DNA from: Neisseriaceae bacterium CLB008
Lineage (GTDB): Bacteria > Pseudomonadota > Gammaproteobacteria > Burkholderiales > Neisseriaceae
Assembly (NCBI GenBank): GCA_041228285.1
Contig: CP166133.1
Location: 868,001 to 932,000 of the forward strand
Reading direction: 5' to 3'
DNA length: 64,000 nucleotides
Shown here: positions 52,493 to 61,173 of the stretch, piece after piece
Layout: each line of letters starts with the position of its first letter
Numbering within the stretch: position 1 is the stretch's first letter
Translations under genes and position numbers: made by a program
The notes under the pieces: generated by a model
Seen by the model: only the letters and a program-made list of their open reading frames with translations
The model's database searches: none
What the model was told of the DNA's origin: nothing

Positions 52493-54730
52493 ATGTGCAT
52501 GAATCCTGAAAAAAAACGGCCGGCGGTTGCTGCGGCGCATGAGGGTGGGCCTAGCCCCACGGTGTCGATCTGGGCGCAGGCGGCGATGGCCGTTTGCTGT
52601 TTGAGCGCATTGAGTCAGGCTCAGGCCGAGACGGTGGGCGACAGTGCGGCGATTGCGGACATTACGGTAGAAGGGCATGGCCAAGCGCCGCGCCAAGGGG
52701 CGGTTCGAGGCTGGGTGGCAGAAACCTCGACGGTCGGCAGCAAAGCGCCTACCGATATTTTGACGTCTTCGCAATCGATTTCGGTGGTGACCCGCCAGCA
52801 GATGGACTTACAGCAGGCCAACAGCACCAGCCAGGCGTTGCGCTATACGGCTGGCGCCACCAGTGAGAAATTCGGCGGCTTTGGCGACTACATTGACCTC
52901 ACCAAAATTCGTGGCGCCGACGCTGATTATTATTTGGATGGCTTGAGGGTGATCAGCAACCCTGGCAGTTGGCTGCCGCAGGTGGACGCCTATGGTCTTG
53001 AACGGGTAGAGGTATTGCGCGGGCCGTCTTCTTCGGTTTATGGGCAGGGCACCGGCGGGGGCGTGATCAACCAGATCAGCCGTAAACCCAGCGCCGTCCA
53101 GTCGCAAGAATTAAGCCTTAGCTATGGTCGCTTTAATCGCAAACACCTCGGCCTAGACGCCACCGGGCCACTGAACGATGCCCAGACGCTGCTGTATCGG
53201 ATCACCGCCTCAGGTTTAGACAGCAAGGGCCAAGTAGAAGACACGCGCCATAAGCGTCTGTATGTAGCGCCGGCCATTACCTGGCAGCCAAATGAACACA
53301 CGGCGTGGACGGTAATGGGCAGCTACACGCAAGAGCCACATCTGCCCGATTACAACAGCCTACCGGCTGCCGTTTTGGGCCTAGACAACAGTCAATTGCC
53401 AGAAATTAACCGCCGCCGTAATTTTTCTGATCGAGATTTTTCCGCCTCTAGCCGCAAACAGCGCTCGTTGAGCTCGCTGTTACAGCATGATTTTGCCGAT
53501 GGTTGGCGCTTCACCAGCAATATGCGCTACATGACCATCGACACGGATTTACAGCGCTCAGTGGTGTACGGCTACCAAATGCAGGACGACAAGCTGATGC
53601 TGAAGGGGACGTATGAGGATTCGCCCGCCAGCGTGCGCGCCTTCTCGATGGACAACCATGTGAATGGTGAGGTGACCTTAGGCGCCACCACTCATGCGCT
53701 GCTGTTTGGCGTGGATTATGCGCGCGGAACGGTGAAAAACGCTCTGTATAGCGATGGGCCACACTTGTTTGATCCTTATGGGCCCAACTATCGGCCTGCG
53801 GTACGGCCCGACTTTGGCCCTAGCCGCCAAGCACCGTGGGCGGTGCACCAAACGTTTAACCGCTTAGGCGCCTATGTACAGGACCAAATAGCCTATCGCC
53901 AATGGCGGCTGACTTTGGGCGGTCGCTTTGACCGTTCGCGCACCGATGACGAAACCAATAGCTATTCTTTGGTGAAAACCAAGACCAAACAGGACGACCA
54001 TAAATGGAGCGGCCGTGCCGGCCTAAGCTATTTATTTGGCGACTCACTGGCGGCCTACGCCAGCTATGCCACTTCGTTTGACCCACTATTGGGCAGTGAC
54101 TACAAAGGCTCGGCCTTTGTGCCGATTGAAGCCAAGCAACGTGAAGTAGGGCTGAAGTATCACCCTGAGGGCAGCAAAACCATGCTCAGCGCTGCGCTTT
54201 TTCAGCTCAATCAAACCAACGTCAAAACCAGTGACGCCGAACACCTAGGCTTTAATAAGCAAGCCGGTGAGGTGCGCACCCGCGGCCTTGACCTACAGGC
54301 CACGCTGGCTCTAACCCGTCAGCTGAACATGATGGCCAGCTACACCTATCTGGACAATGAGTTGATTAAAGACACCAAGTTTGAAGGCAATAGCCTGGTG
54401 CAAACGCCGCAGCACAGCGGTTCGGTGTGGTTGGATTATCGCATCGGCAGCGGCGTGGCCCAAGGTTTACAAACCGGCGTGGGCATGCGCTATCTGGGCA
54501 GCAGCTACGGCGACCCGAGCAATCGTTTTAAAGTCCCTGCGGTTACGCTCTGGGATTTAGCGCTGAATTACGACCTAGGTCATGTGCGCACAGAGTGGGC
54601 CGGCGCCAGCGTGGCGTTGAACGTCAGCAACTTAACCAATAAAGACTATGTGGCCAGCTGTACCTCGGCTATGTATTGCTTCATTGGCCAAGACCGCACC
54701 GTCAGCGCTTCGCTGCGCTATCGGTGGTAG
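52493..54730 (+). CDS. TonB-dependent siderophore-type receptor
   Basis: About 745 residues. Signal peptide ends near AQAET; a plug domain follows (TSSQSISVVTRQQMD, LERVEVLRGPSSSVYGQGTGGGVINQISRKP), then a 22-strand-type barrel ending ASLRYRW. It takes an iron complex into the periplasm using TonB energy; the ligand is not predictable. Starts at 52493 and 52499 are both possible. Preceded by a Fur-like box and promoter; first gene of an operon with a complete ABC importer and a flavin monooxygenase. Confidence 0.93.
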   Translation: MCMNPEKKRPAVAAAHEGGPSPTVSIWAQAAMAVCCLSALSQAQAETVGDSAAIADITVEGHGQAPRQGAVRGWVAETSTVGSKAPTDILTSSQSISVVTRQQMDLQQANSTSQALRYTAGATSEKFGGFGDYIDLTKIRGADADYYLDGLRVISNPGSWLPQVDAYGLERVEVLRGPSSSVYGQGTGGGVINQISRKPSAVQSQELSLSYGRFNRKHLGLDATGPLNDAQTLLYRITASGLDSKGQVEDTRHKRLYVAPAITWQPNEHTAWTVMGSYTQEPHLPDYNSLPAAVLGLDNSQLPEINRRRNFSDRDFSASSRKQRSLSSLLQHDFADGWRFTSNMRYMTIDTDLQRSVVYGYQMQDDKLMLKGTYEDSPASVRAFSMDNHVNGEVTLGATTHALLFGVDYARGTVKNALYSDGPHLFDPYGPNYRPAVRPDFGPSRQAPWAVHQTFNRLGAYVQDQIAYRQWRLTLGGRFDRSRTDDETNSYSLVKTKTKQDDHKWSGRAGLSYLFGDSLAAYASYATSFDPLLGSDYKGSAFVPIEAKQREVGLKYHPEGSKTMLSAALFQLNQTNVKTSDAEHLGFNKQAGEVRTRGLDLQATLALTRQLNMMASYTYLDNELIKDTKFEGNSLVQTPQHSGSVWLDYRIGSGVAQGLQTGVGMRYLGSSYGDPSNRFKVPAVTLWDLALNYDLGHVRTEWAGASVALNVSNLTNKDYVASCTSAMYCFIGQDRTVSASLRYRW

Positions 54731-54734
54731 GGCC

Positions 54735-55898
54735 ATGGCTGCTTCAACGTCTTTAATCAGCCGTCGGCAGCTGCTGCTGGGCTTGCTGGCCAGCGGCGTG
54801 CTGTTGGCGGCGCCTGGCCTTGAACGCCCGAAAACAGCCGAGCGGACCGTGGTGGACATTGCTGGGCGTACGGTCAGCCTTACTCGGCCGATTAAACGCA
54901 TTTTGCTCGGTGATGGCACCTTGGCCTATGCGATGGCGCTCTTGTGCCCAGAGGACCCGTTTGGCGCCGTGGTTGGCTGGGGCAGCAACTTTCGGGCCGC
55001 TGATTATGATGGCTATGAGGCTTATCGGCGGCGGTTTCCGCAGCTGGCCGATATTGTGCGTTTCCCGTCTACGTCTCGAGACGCCATCGGCAATGAGCTG
55101 GCCTTGTCCTTAGAGCCGGACGTGGTGGTGATGAACTTAAGTTCGCGTGGCGCCGTTGAGGCCTCAGGTTTGATGGCTTTATTGGCCAAGCTGGGGGTGG
55201 CGCTGGTGTTTGTGGATTTTAGTACGCAGATTTTTCACCACAGCGCCCGCAGCATTGAGATTCTGGGCACGTTGTTTGGCCGCAGTGAGCAGGCGAAGGC
55301 GTTTCTGCGCTTTCGAGCCGAGCAGCTGGCGCGCGTGTTTCAGCCTTTAAAAGGGATTCAACATAGGCCGACGGTGATGTTAGAGCGTGCTGCGGGGCTG
55401 TACGAAGACTGTTGCCTGAGCTATGGCGAGGGCAATTTTGGCGCACTGGTGACGGCCGCTGGCGGAGACCATCTGGGCAGCCGCTTTATTCAGGGCACGT
55501 TTGGCACCCTGCATCCCGAGCAAGTCATCGCCTCTGAGCCTGATGTGGTCTTGGTCACCGGCGCCAATTGGTCGCTGTATGCCCCCACCGGTGACTGGGT
55601 AAACCTAGGGCCAGGCGCTGATCCGATTGAGGGTCAGGCGCGGCTACAGCGGCTGATGCAGCGCCCAGCCTATCGAACCCTACAGGCGGTTCAGAACGGG
55701 CGGGTACACGCCATTTGGCATCCGTTTTACGATAATCCCTATCATTTTGTGGCCTTGCAGCAGCTGGCGAAATGGCTGCATCCAGAACGATTTCAGGACT
55801 TAGACCCTGAAGCCACCTTTATTGAATTACACCAACGCTTTTTGCCGATTCCCTATCAACCGGGCTATTGGCTGAGCTTGAATGGAGCCTCTGTATGA
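54735..55898 (+). CDS. Iron-complex ABC transporter substrate-binding protein (FecB/FhuD-like), Tat signal
   Basis: 387 residues. ATG at 54735 opens a signal with SRRQLLLGLL, a twin-arginine pattern. The mature chain starts with the typical TVVDIAGRTVSLTRPIKRILL block and is a class III (FecB) binding protein for an iron complex. Tat export suggests folding or loading in the cytoplasm, uncommon for this family. It starts five bases after the receptor stop and overlaps the permease start. Confidence 0.87.
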   Translation: MAASTSLISRRQLLLGLLASGVLLAAPGLERPKTAERTVVDIAGRTVSLTRPIKRILLGDGTLAYAMALLCPEDPFGAVVGWGSNFRAADYDGYEAYRRRFPQLADIVRFPSTSRDAIGNELALSLEPDVVVMNLSSRGAVEASGLMALLAKLGVALVFVDFSTQIFHHSARSIEILGTLFGRSEQAKAFLRFRAEQLARVFQPLKGIQHRPTVMLERAAGLYEDCCLSYGEGNFGALVTAAGGDHLGSRFIQGTFGTLHPEQVIASEPDVVLVTGANWSLYAPTGDWVNLGPGADPIEGQARLQRLMQRPAYRTLQAVQNGRVHAIWHPFYDNPYHFVALQQLAKWLHPERFQDLDPEATFIELHQRFLPIPYQPGYWLSLNGASV

Positions 55899-56968
55899 GT
55901 GAATCTGAAACCACGGTGGCGACGCCTTCTTTAACGGCTGGCCGAACGCTGTATCAGCGTTTGGCCCAGCGCCGACTATGGCTGTTGGCGCTGATTGGTT
56001 TATTGACCGTGATCAGCTTTGGCTTGGACTTAAGCCTAGGTCAAGCCCGTTATCAGCCTTGGACGGTGCTGTCGGCGCTGTGGGATGCCAATGCAGCCCC
56101 TACGGTACAGGCCGTGCTGTGGGACATTCGTCTGCCGGTGGCGCTCACGGCCCTCATCGTGGGCGCTAGCCTGTCGGTGGCGGGGGTGGAGATGCAAACG
56201 GTGTTGGGCAATCCCTTGGCCAGTCCGTTTACCCTTGGTCTGTCTGCTGCGGCCAGCTTTGGCGCAGCGCTGGGCCTGGTGTTGGGCGTGAGCATTTTGC
56301 CTGCTGCGTGGGTGGCGTATGCGATTCCCGTTAACGCGTTTTTAATGTCGATGCTGGCGGCGTTGTTTATTCATTATTTGAGCCGCCGGCGGGGGGTGAC
56401 AACGGAAATGGTGGTGCTATTGGGCACCACGCTGGTGTTTACCTTTACCGCCATGCTGGAGGCGTTACAGTATGTTGCACCGGATCAGGCGCTGTCGGCG
56501 GTGGTGTTTTGGACCATGGGCAGTCTGGCCCGCACCAATTGGCCTAAGCTTGGGTTGATGAGCGTGGTGTTGCTGGCGGTGTTGTGGGCGTTTGCGCGCC
56601 AGGCCTGGGCTTTAACCGCTCTGCGTTTGGGCGAGGGCCGCGCCGCCAGCCTCGGCATTCCGGTGGCGAGGCTGCGCCTACAGGGCATTCTATTGGGCAG
56701 CCTGCTGGCGGCCGTGTGCGTGTCGTTTGTGGGCACCATTGGCTTTGTGGGGCTGGTTGGCCCACACATCGCCCGCATTTTAGTGGGCGAAGACCAGCGC
56801 TTTTTATTGCCAGCGTCGGCTTTGTGCGGTGCCTGCATGCTGTCGGCCGCCTCCGTTTTAAGTAAGACGCTGCTGGCGGGGCAGACTTTGCCGATCGGCA
56901 TCGTCACGTCCTTAGTGGGCGTGCCGCTGTTCTTTACCCTGATCTTGCGCACGAGGAGATCGTCATGA
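55895..56968 (+). CDS. FecCD-family iron-complex permease
   Basis: 357 residues with about nine or ten membrane segments: DIRLPVALTALIVGASLSVAG, NPLASPFTLGLSAAASFGAALG and TIGFVGLVGPHIARILVGEDQRFLLP are the standard blocks. Forms a homodimer that imports the iron complex handed over by the binding protein. ATG at 55895 overlaps the preceding stop (ATGA) with GGAG upstream. Confidence 0.92.
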   Translation: MSESETTVATPSLTAGRTLYQRLAQRRLWLLALIGLLTVISFGLDLSLGQARYQPWTVLSALWDANAAPTVQAVLWDIRLPVALTALIVGASLSVAGVEMQTVLGNPLASPFTLGLSAAASFGAALGLVLGVSILPAAWVAYAIPVNAFLMSMLAALFIHYLSRRRGVTTEMVVLLGTTLVFTFTAMLEALQYVAPDQALSAVVFWTMGSLARTNWPKLGLMSVVLLAVLWAFARQAWALTALRLGEGRAASLGIPVARLRLQGILLGSLLAAVCVSFVGTIGFVGLVGPHIARILVGEDQRFLLPASALCGACMLSAASVLSKTLLAGQTLPIGIVTSLVGVPLFFTLILRTRRSS

Positions 56969-57756
56969 GCCTGCTGGAAGTCACACATTTGTCGATGGCG
57001 TTTGGGCAGCGAACCATTTTGCGCGACGTCAGCTTTGGGCCCTTGCCTGGCGGCTGCGTGACCGCCTTGTTGGGTTCGAATGCGGCCGGTAAGTCGACGC
57101 TGTTGCGGCGTTTAGCCGGCGAGCTGAAGGGTGAGGGGGCGGTGACGGTATTGGGCCAGCCTTTAGCCAGCTGGCCAGCCCATCACCCGCATCGTCCTGC
57201 CCATGTGCCGCAAGACCTAGCCATGGGCTCGTCGCTGCGGGTGTTTGAGGCCGTGCTTTTGGCCAGCAAGCAAGGCGGTGCTTGGCGCGTGGCCGAGGAA
57301 GAGCTGGATCAGGTCACGCAGCTGTTGGCGCTGCTGTCGATTGAGGCCTTGGCCGACCGAATGCTGGCCACCCTCAGTGGCGGCCAGCGACAGCTGGTGT
57401 CGATTGCGCAAGCGCTGATACGGCAGCCGCGGGTGCTGCTGTTGGATGAGCCCACCAGCGCCTTAGATTTACAAAATCAATATGAAGTTTTGGCGTTGCT
57501 GCGGCGCTTGGCGCAGTCGCAGCAAATGTGCGTGGTGATGGCGATTCACGACCTCAATCACGCCCTGCGTTTTGCCGACCATGCCGTGGTGTTACACCAA
57601 GGCTTAGTCGCTGCTGAAGGTGCGCCCAAACAGATATTAACCCCGAGCTTATTGGCGCAGGTATATGGCGTGCATGCGCGCTTAGAAACCTGCGCTCAAG
57701 GGCAGCCGTATTTAGCCGTAGATGGTTCGATTCGGGCCCCTCAACCCTTGCTCTAG
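56965..57756 (+). CDS. Iron-complex ABC transporter ATP-binding protein
   Basis: 263 residues. Walker A GSNAAGKST (around 36-44), signature LSGGQRQLV and Walker B VLLLDEPTSALD followed by the His of AIHDLNHALRF. Powers the FecCD permease. ATG overlaps the permease stop (ATGA) with GAGGAG upstream. The monooxygenase gene starts 10 bases downstream. Confidence 0.92.
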   Translation: MSLLEVTHLSMAFGQRTILRDVSFGPLPGGCVTALLGSNAAGKSTLLRRLAGELKGEGAVTVLGQPLASWPAHHPHRPAHVPQDLAMGSSLRVFEAVLLASKQGGAWRVAEEELDQVTQLLALLSIEALADRMLATLSGGQRQLVSIAQALIRQPRVLLLDEPTSALDLQNQYEVLALLRRLAQSQQMCVVMAIHDLNHALRFADHAVVLHQGLVAAEGAPKQILTPSLLAQVYGVHARLETCAQGQPYLAVDGSIRAPQPLL

Positions 57757-57765
57757 GAGGCACTG

Positions 57766-59079
57766 ATGCAGGTAGACAAAAAAATGATTTTGCTGGCTTT
57801 GCCTAGCTTACACGCCGGCGCCTGGCGCCACCCTGAAGCCGAGCCAGGCTTTCATGCCGACTTTAAACACTTAAAATGGCTGGCGCAAACCTTAGAACGC
57901 GGCTGTTTTGATGGTCTGTTTCTGCCGGATACCTTGGCGCTGCGGGCCGCACCGTTAGAGGCCTTGGTACGCGGCCACAGCGTGGCCACGCTAGACCCTT
58001 TAACCGTGCTGCCGGCCTTAGCGGCCGTCACCGAACATTTGGGCCTGATCGGCACGGCCAGTACCACCTATAACGAGCCGTATATGCTGGCTCGACGGCT
58101 GGCCTCTTTAGACCACATCAGTGGCGGGCGCGCCGCTTGGAATTTAGTCACGTCCAGCAATGCCAATGAAGCGGCTAACTTTGGTCGTGACGCGCATATG
58201 GACCATGCCGAACGCTATCGGCGTGCGCGTGAGTTTATGACGGTGATGGATGGATTGTGGGACAGCTGGGCGGCCGATGCATTTTGTCAGGATGCGGCCA
58301 GCGGCGTGTATGTTGATGCGACCAAAATGCAGGTGCTCAACCATCGCGGCGCTTATTTTCAGGTGAAAGGCCCATTAAACGTGGCGCGCCCGGTGCAGTC
58401 TCGTCCCGTGGTGGTGCAGGCAGGCGCCTCTGAGGCTGGGCGTCAGATCGCGGCCGAAACCGCTGAAGTGGTGTTCACTTATCAGACCGATTTACCGTCG
58501 GCTCAGGCGTTTTATCAAGACATGCAAGCACGAACCGCTGCCGTTGGGCGGCCCGCGCTTAAAATCATCCCTGCCGTGTTTGTGGTGTTGGGCGCGACAG
58601 CCGCGGAGGCTCAGGCCAAACGACGGGCGTTAGATGATTTAGTCGATGACCAAAGCAGTATGGCGACGCTGTCGATTGCCTTGGGCCATGATGTGTCAGA
58701 GTATGACCCGCAAGGGCCATTGCCAGCACTGCCGCCGAGTAATGCGAGCAAGAGTGGGCGTGATCGTTTGGTGGACATGGCCAAGGCAGAAGGCTTAAGC
58801 ATCATTGAATTAGCGCGACGGGTCGGCGGCTATCATGGGTTGGCCATGGTCGGCACGGCCACCCAAGTGGCGGATGAGATGGCGCAGTGGCTAGAGGAGG
58901 GCGCGGCCGATGGCTTTAACGTGATGTTTTCACATCTGCCCGGCGGCGCCAGTGAGTTTGTGACCCAAGTGGTGCCTGAGCTACAGCGTCGTGGTTTACT
59001 GCGCACCCACTATGAAGGCCGTACGTTTCGCGATCGTCTTGGTTTGGCCACGCCTGCTGTAGGCTATAGCCGCAGCTAA
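57766..59079 (+). CDS. NtaA/SnaA/DszA-type flavin-dependent monooxygenase (LLM class)
   Basis: 437 residues of the bacterial luciferase-like family. GCFDGLFLPDTL near 45, TASTTYNEPYMLARRLASLDHISGGRAAWNLVTS near 105, and FNVMFSHLPGG near the end are the NtaA-group blocks. Members oxidise nitrilotriacetate, EDTA or sulfur heterocycles with reduced FMN from a partner reductase. No reductase gene is nearby. AGGAGG precedes ATG. As the last gene of an iron-complex uptake operon, it may break down the imported chelator to release iron; this is inference. Confidence 0.85.
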   Translation: MQVDKKMILLALPSLHAGAWRHPEAEPGFHADFKHLKWLAQTLERGCFDGLFLPDTLALRAAPLEALVRGHSVATLDPLTVLPALAAVTEHLGLIGTASTTYNEPYMLARRLASLDHISGGRAAWNLVTSSNANEAANFGRDAHMDHAERYRRAREFMTVMDGLWDSWAADAFCQDAASGVYVDATKMQVLNHRGAYFQVKGPLNVARPVQSRPVVVQAGASEAGRQIAAETAEVVFTYQTDLPSAQAFYQDMQARTAAVGRPALKIIPAVFVVLGATAAEAQAKRRALDDLVDDQSSMATLSIALGHDVSEYDPQGPLPALPPSNASKSGRDRLVDMAKAEGLSIIELARRVGGYHGLAMVGTATQVADEMAQWLEEGAADGFNVMFSHLPGGASEFVTQVVPELQRRGLLRTHYEGRTFRDRLGLATPAVGYSRS

Positions 59080-59083
59080 AGGC

Positions 59084-59701
59084 TTAGGGCAGCAGCATGC
59101 GCAAGCAGCTTTGCGCCAAGCTGTCGGCAAAGGCGTCGGCGTCGGCGTCTTGGGTGGCGATTAAGTCATCGGTGGCGCCGTGAACGCCGGAGTAAATCAT
59201 GAGGGCCACCAGCCGCGGCTGTGGCGGCGCCCACGCGCCCGCTTGGCTGCCGCCTTCAATGATGGCCAAGAGCTGATCGAGAATGGCGTTCTTGGCTGGA
59301 TTAGCACGATCGTGGTGATGGTGGTTGATGTAGACGATGTCGTGGATGTGGTAGGTCTCAGCGTAGGTGGTCACATTGCTGTGGACCCACTGGCGTAGCT
59401 TGCCGACCCAATCATCATCGTCGCATTGCGCCATGGCCGCGGCCAAACGTTCGATAAAGCGTTCGGTGTAGCGCTGGCCTAACGACACCAATAGGTCGTT
59501 TTTAGACGAAAAATAGTGATAGAACGTGCCCTTGGCTACGTCGGCCGCAGTCACAATGTCGTCAATCGTGGTGGCGTCCACGCCCTGTGCCAGAAAGAGG
59601 TTCTCGGCGGCGTTCATGAGCTCTTCTAGGCGCACATGGGCGGGCTTGGTACGAGGACGTTTGGGGGCTACTTGGGCGTTGGTCTGCGGCATAGGGCTCA
59701 T
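59084..59701 (-). CDS. TetR-family regulator, convergent with iron uptake operon
   Basis: 205 residues. N-terminal helix-turn-helix (ATTIDDIVTAADVAKGTFYHYFSSKNDLL), ligand domain with a run of His and Asp (YINHHHHDRANPAKN). Its stop is four bases from the monooxygenase stop on the opposite strand. It may sense the chelator or its breakdown product and bind the CGGT-repeat promoter at 52433-52461; this is a guess from position. A second ATG at 59692 is possible. Confidence 0.85.
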   Translation of the reverse strand: MSPMPQTNAQVAPKRPRTKPAHVRLEELMNAAENLFLAQGVDATTIDDIVTAADVAKGTFYHYFSSKNDLLVSLGQRYTERFIERLAAAMAQCDDDDWVGKLRQWVHSNVTTYAETYHIHDIVYINHHHHDRANPAKNAILDQLLAIIEGGSQAGAWAPPQPRLVALMIYSGVHGATDDLIATQDADADAFADSLAQSCLRMLLP

Positions 59702-59891
59702 TCTGTATTGGCATAGGTGCTTAAGTCTAAGCCAAAGTGGGCTATGCGTCTATGCTTGATCGGAACCTAGGCGCAACTGCTAACCTAGCGTTTTCGGTGT
59801 CTGCCCACGGCGTGTCGGCATGAAGACCTGATGCTGAGGCGCGAGATGAAGATAAAGCGGCTTCTTCGTGGTGGCTAAGCGCTGGCGTGGC

Positions 59892-60491
59892 CTAATCGAG
59901 CGCGGCAAATAGCTTCTGATAAATTTCTCGCACGATCTGCTGCTTTTTTTGATTGTATGCGGCGACGGTGGCGACATGGTGCCGTGACTGCATTTTGGCC
60001 TCGGCATAGCGAGCACAATCTTCAGGATGCTGTATGAGCCATTGTTTAAACAGTTGGTGGCGCCAGTGTTCGGGACAGTGGGGCCCAAATACATGCAGAT
60101 TCACCCTCGGCTGAGCTAGCCGTAACATTCGATGCTGATACCAAGAAGGTTCTCTGACGGTTAACTCATAGCCTAATTCGGTTAAGGCGGGGACATATTG
60201 CACTTCTAAATGTGGATTGGGCACGATTAAATCAATGTCTATGACGGGTTTAGCGGCCAAGTGGGGCACGGCGGTTGAACCCACGTGGGCAATGGTTAAG
60301 GCAATATCGCCCAACGCTGCCGAAATTCTTTGGCCCTGTGTCGCAAACAGATGCGGCCAGTGAGCGTCATAAGGCACCACTTCAATGCATTCAGGCTCAG
60401 GCTGCCCGTGCACCCAAGGGTTTTCATCGGGTGCTGACGCGATAAAGGTTTGAATGTCGCGTTTTTCTGTCGTGGTCCATATTTTGGGCAT
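59892..60491 (-). CDS. GrpB/UPF0157 family protein (nucleotidyltransferase-like)
   Basis: 199 residues. HVGSTAVP (69-76) and KPVIDIDL (81-88) are the GrpB signatures resembling the nucleotidyltransferase active site (G-S, D-x-D). The molecular function of the family is not settled. ATG at 60491 has AGGA nine bases upstream; an in-frame start at 60578 lacks one. Monocistronic. Confidence 0.85.
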   Translation of the reverse strand: MPKIWTTTEKRDIQTFIASAPDENPWVHGQPEPECIEVVPYDAHWPHLFATQGQRISAALGDIALTIAHVGSTAVPHLAAKPVIDIDLIVPNPHLEVQYVPALTELGYELTVREPSWYQHRMLRLAQPRVNLHVFGPHCPEHWRHQLFKQWLIQHPEDCARYAEAKMQSRHHVATVAAYNQKKQQIVREIYQKLFAALD

Positions 60492-60681
60492 AGGTGATCC
60501 TGTTAGTCGTAGGCGGTTTGGGCGGGTGTGGCGAGATTGATGAGCAGGCCAAAGCCAGTACGAGTAGGGCTGCGCCACCGCTGCTTGGCCTCATCGTCGA
60601 GCAGAATCTCGGGTTTGGGCAAGGCTTACCATAAAAATATAGACTATTTGATCGGTTTTTGCTACTGTGCATGCTAATCAT

Positions 60682-60697
60682 TAGACTAGTCGGTCTA
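60682..60697. promoter_or_regulatory. TetR/NemR-type palindrome upstream of acetyltransferase
   Basis: TAGAC and GTCTA are separated by six bases, inside a longer near-palindrome (ACTAG-TCGGT-CTAGT). The form TAGACY-N4-RGTCTA resembles boxes of NemR-like TetR regulators. It is about 27 bp before the acetyltransferase start; no TetR gene is adjacent. Confidence 0.5.
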
Positions 60698-60723
60698 GTT
60701 TTAATCAAGAATGAGACAGAAGC

Positions 60724-61173
60724 ATGATTCACATTAAAGAGATTAGCAAAGACAATTGTCTAGACGTAGCCGAGCTGACGGGGAATAAAGATGGGGTGGC
60801 GACCGTATTCGAGGAATACGTATGCTGTAACGCCCTGTCCATCATGGAGGCTCAGTATTTCCCTGGTTTAGTGCCTAAAGCCCTTTATGCAGACGAGCAG
60901 TTGATTGGCTTTTTTATGTATGAGCGTACCGAGGACAAGCCTGAGCATGCTGAAATTTGGCGGTTTATGCTGGACCATAAATTTATCGGCCGCGGCCTTG
61001 GTCGGGCATCATTTGCGGCCATCTTGACCTATTTAAAAGAGGCGCAGTACCAAACCATCGACATCATGCTAGAGGATGAAAACCACATTGCCAAAAGTCT
61101 GTATACCTCTTTTGGCTTTGAATTCAATGGCCGAATCGAAGATGACGAGCATTATTATTCATTAGTTGTTTAA
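60724..61173 (+). CDS. GNAT acetyltransferase (spermidine/diamine N-acetyltransferase-like)
   Basis: 149 residues. IGRGLGRASFAAIL is the acetyl-CoA loop near 90 and AKSLYTSFGFEFNGRIEDDEHYYS at the end is like the SpeG/PaiA group. Polyamine acetylation is a possible role, not certain. Preceded by a TetR-type palindrome. Convergent with the HAD phosphatase, with overlapping stops. Confidence 0.78.
   Translation: MIHIKEISKDNCLDVAELTGNKDGVATVFEEYVCCNALSIMEAQYFPGLVPKALYADEQLIGFFMYERTEDKPEHAEIWRFMLDHKFIGRGLGRASFAAILTYLKEAQYQTIDIMLEDENHIAKSLYTSFGFEFNGRIEDDEHYYSLVV

Noticed and set aside
59780-60094. Frame in the region after the TetR gene
   Set aside because: It overlaps the GrpB-family gene in another frame, lacks a ribosome binding site and shows no family features.
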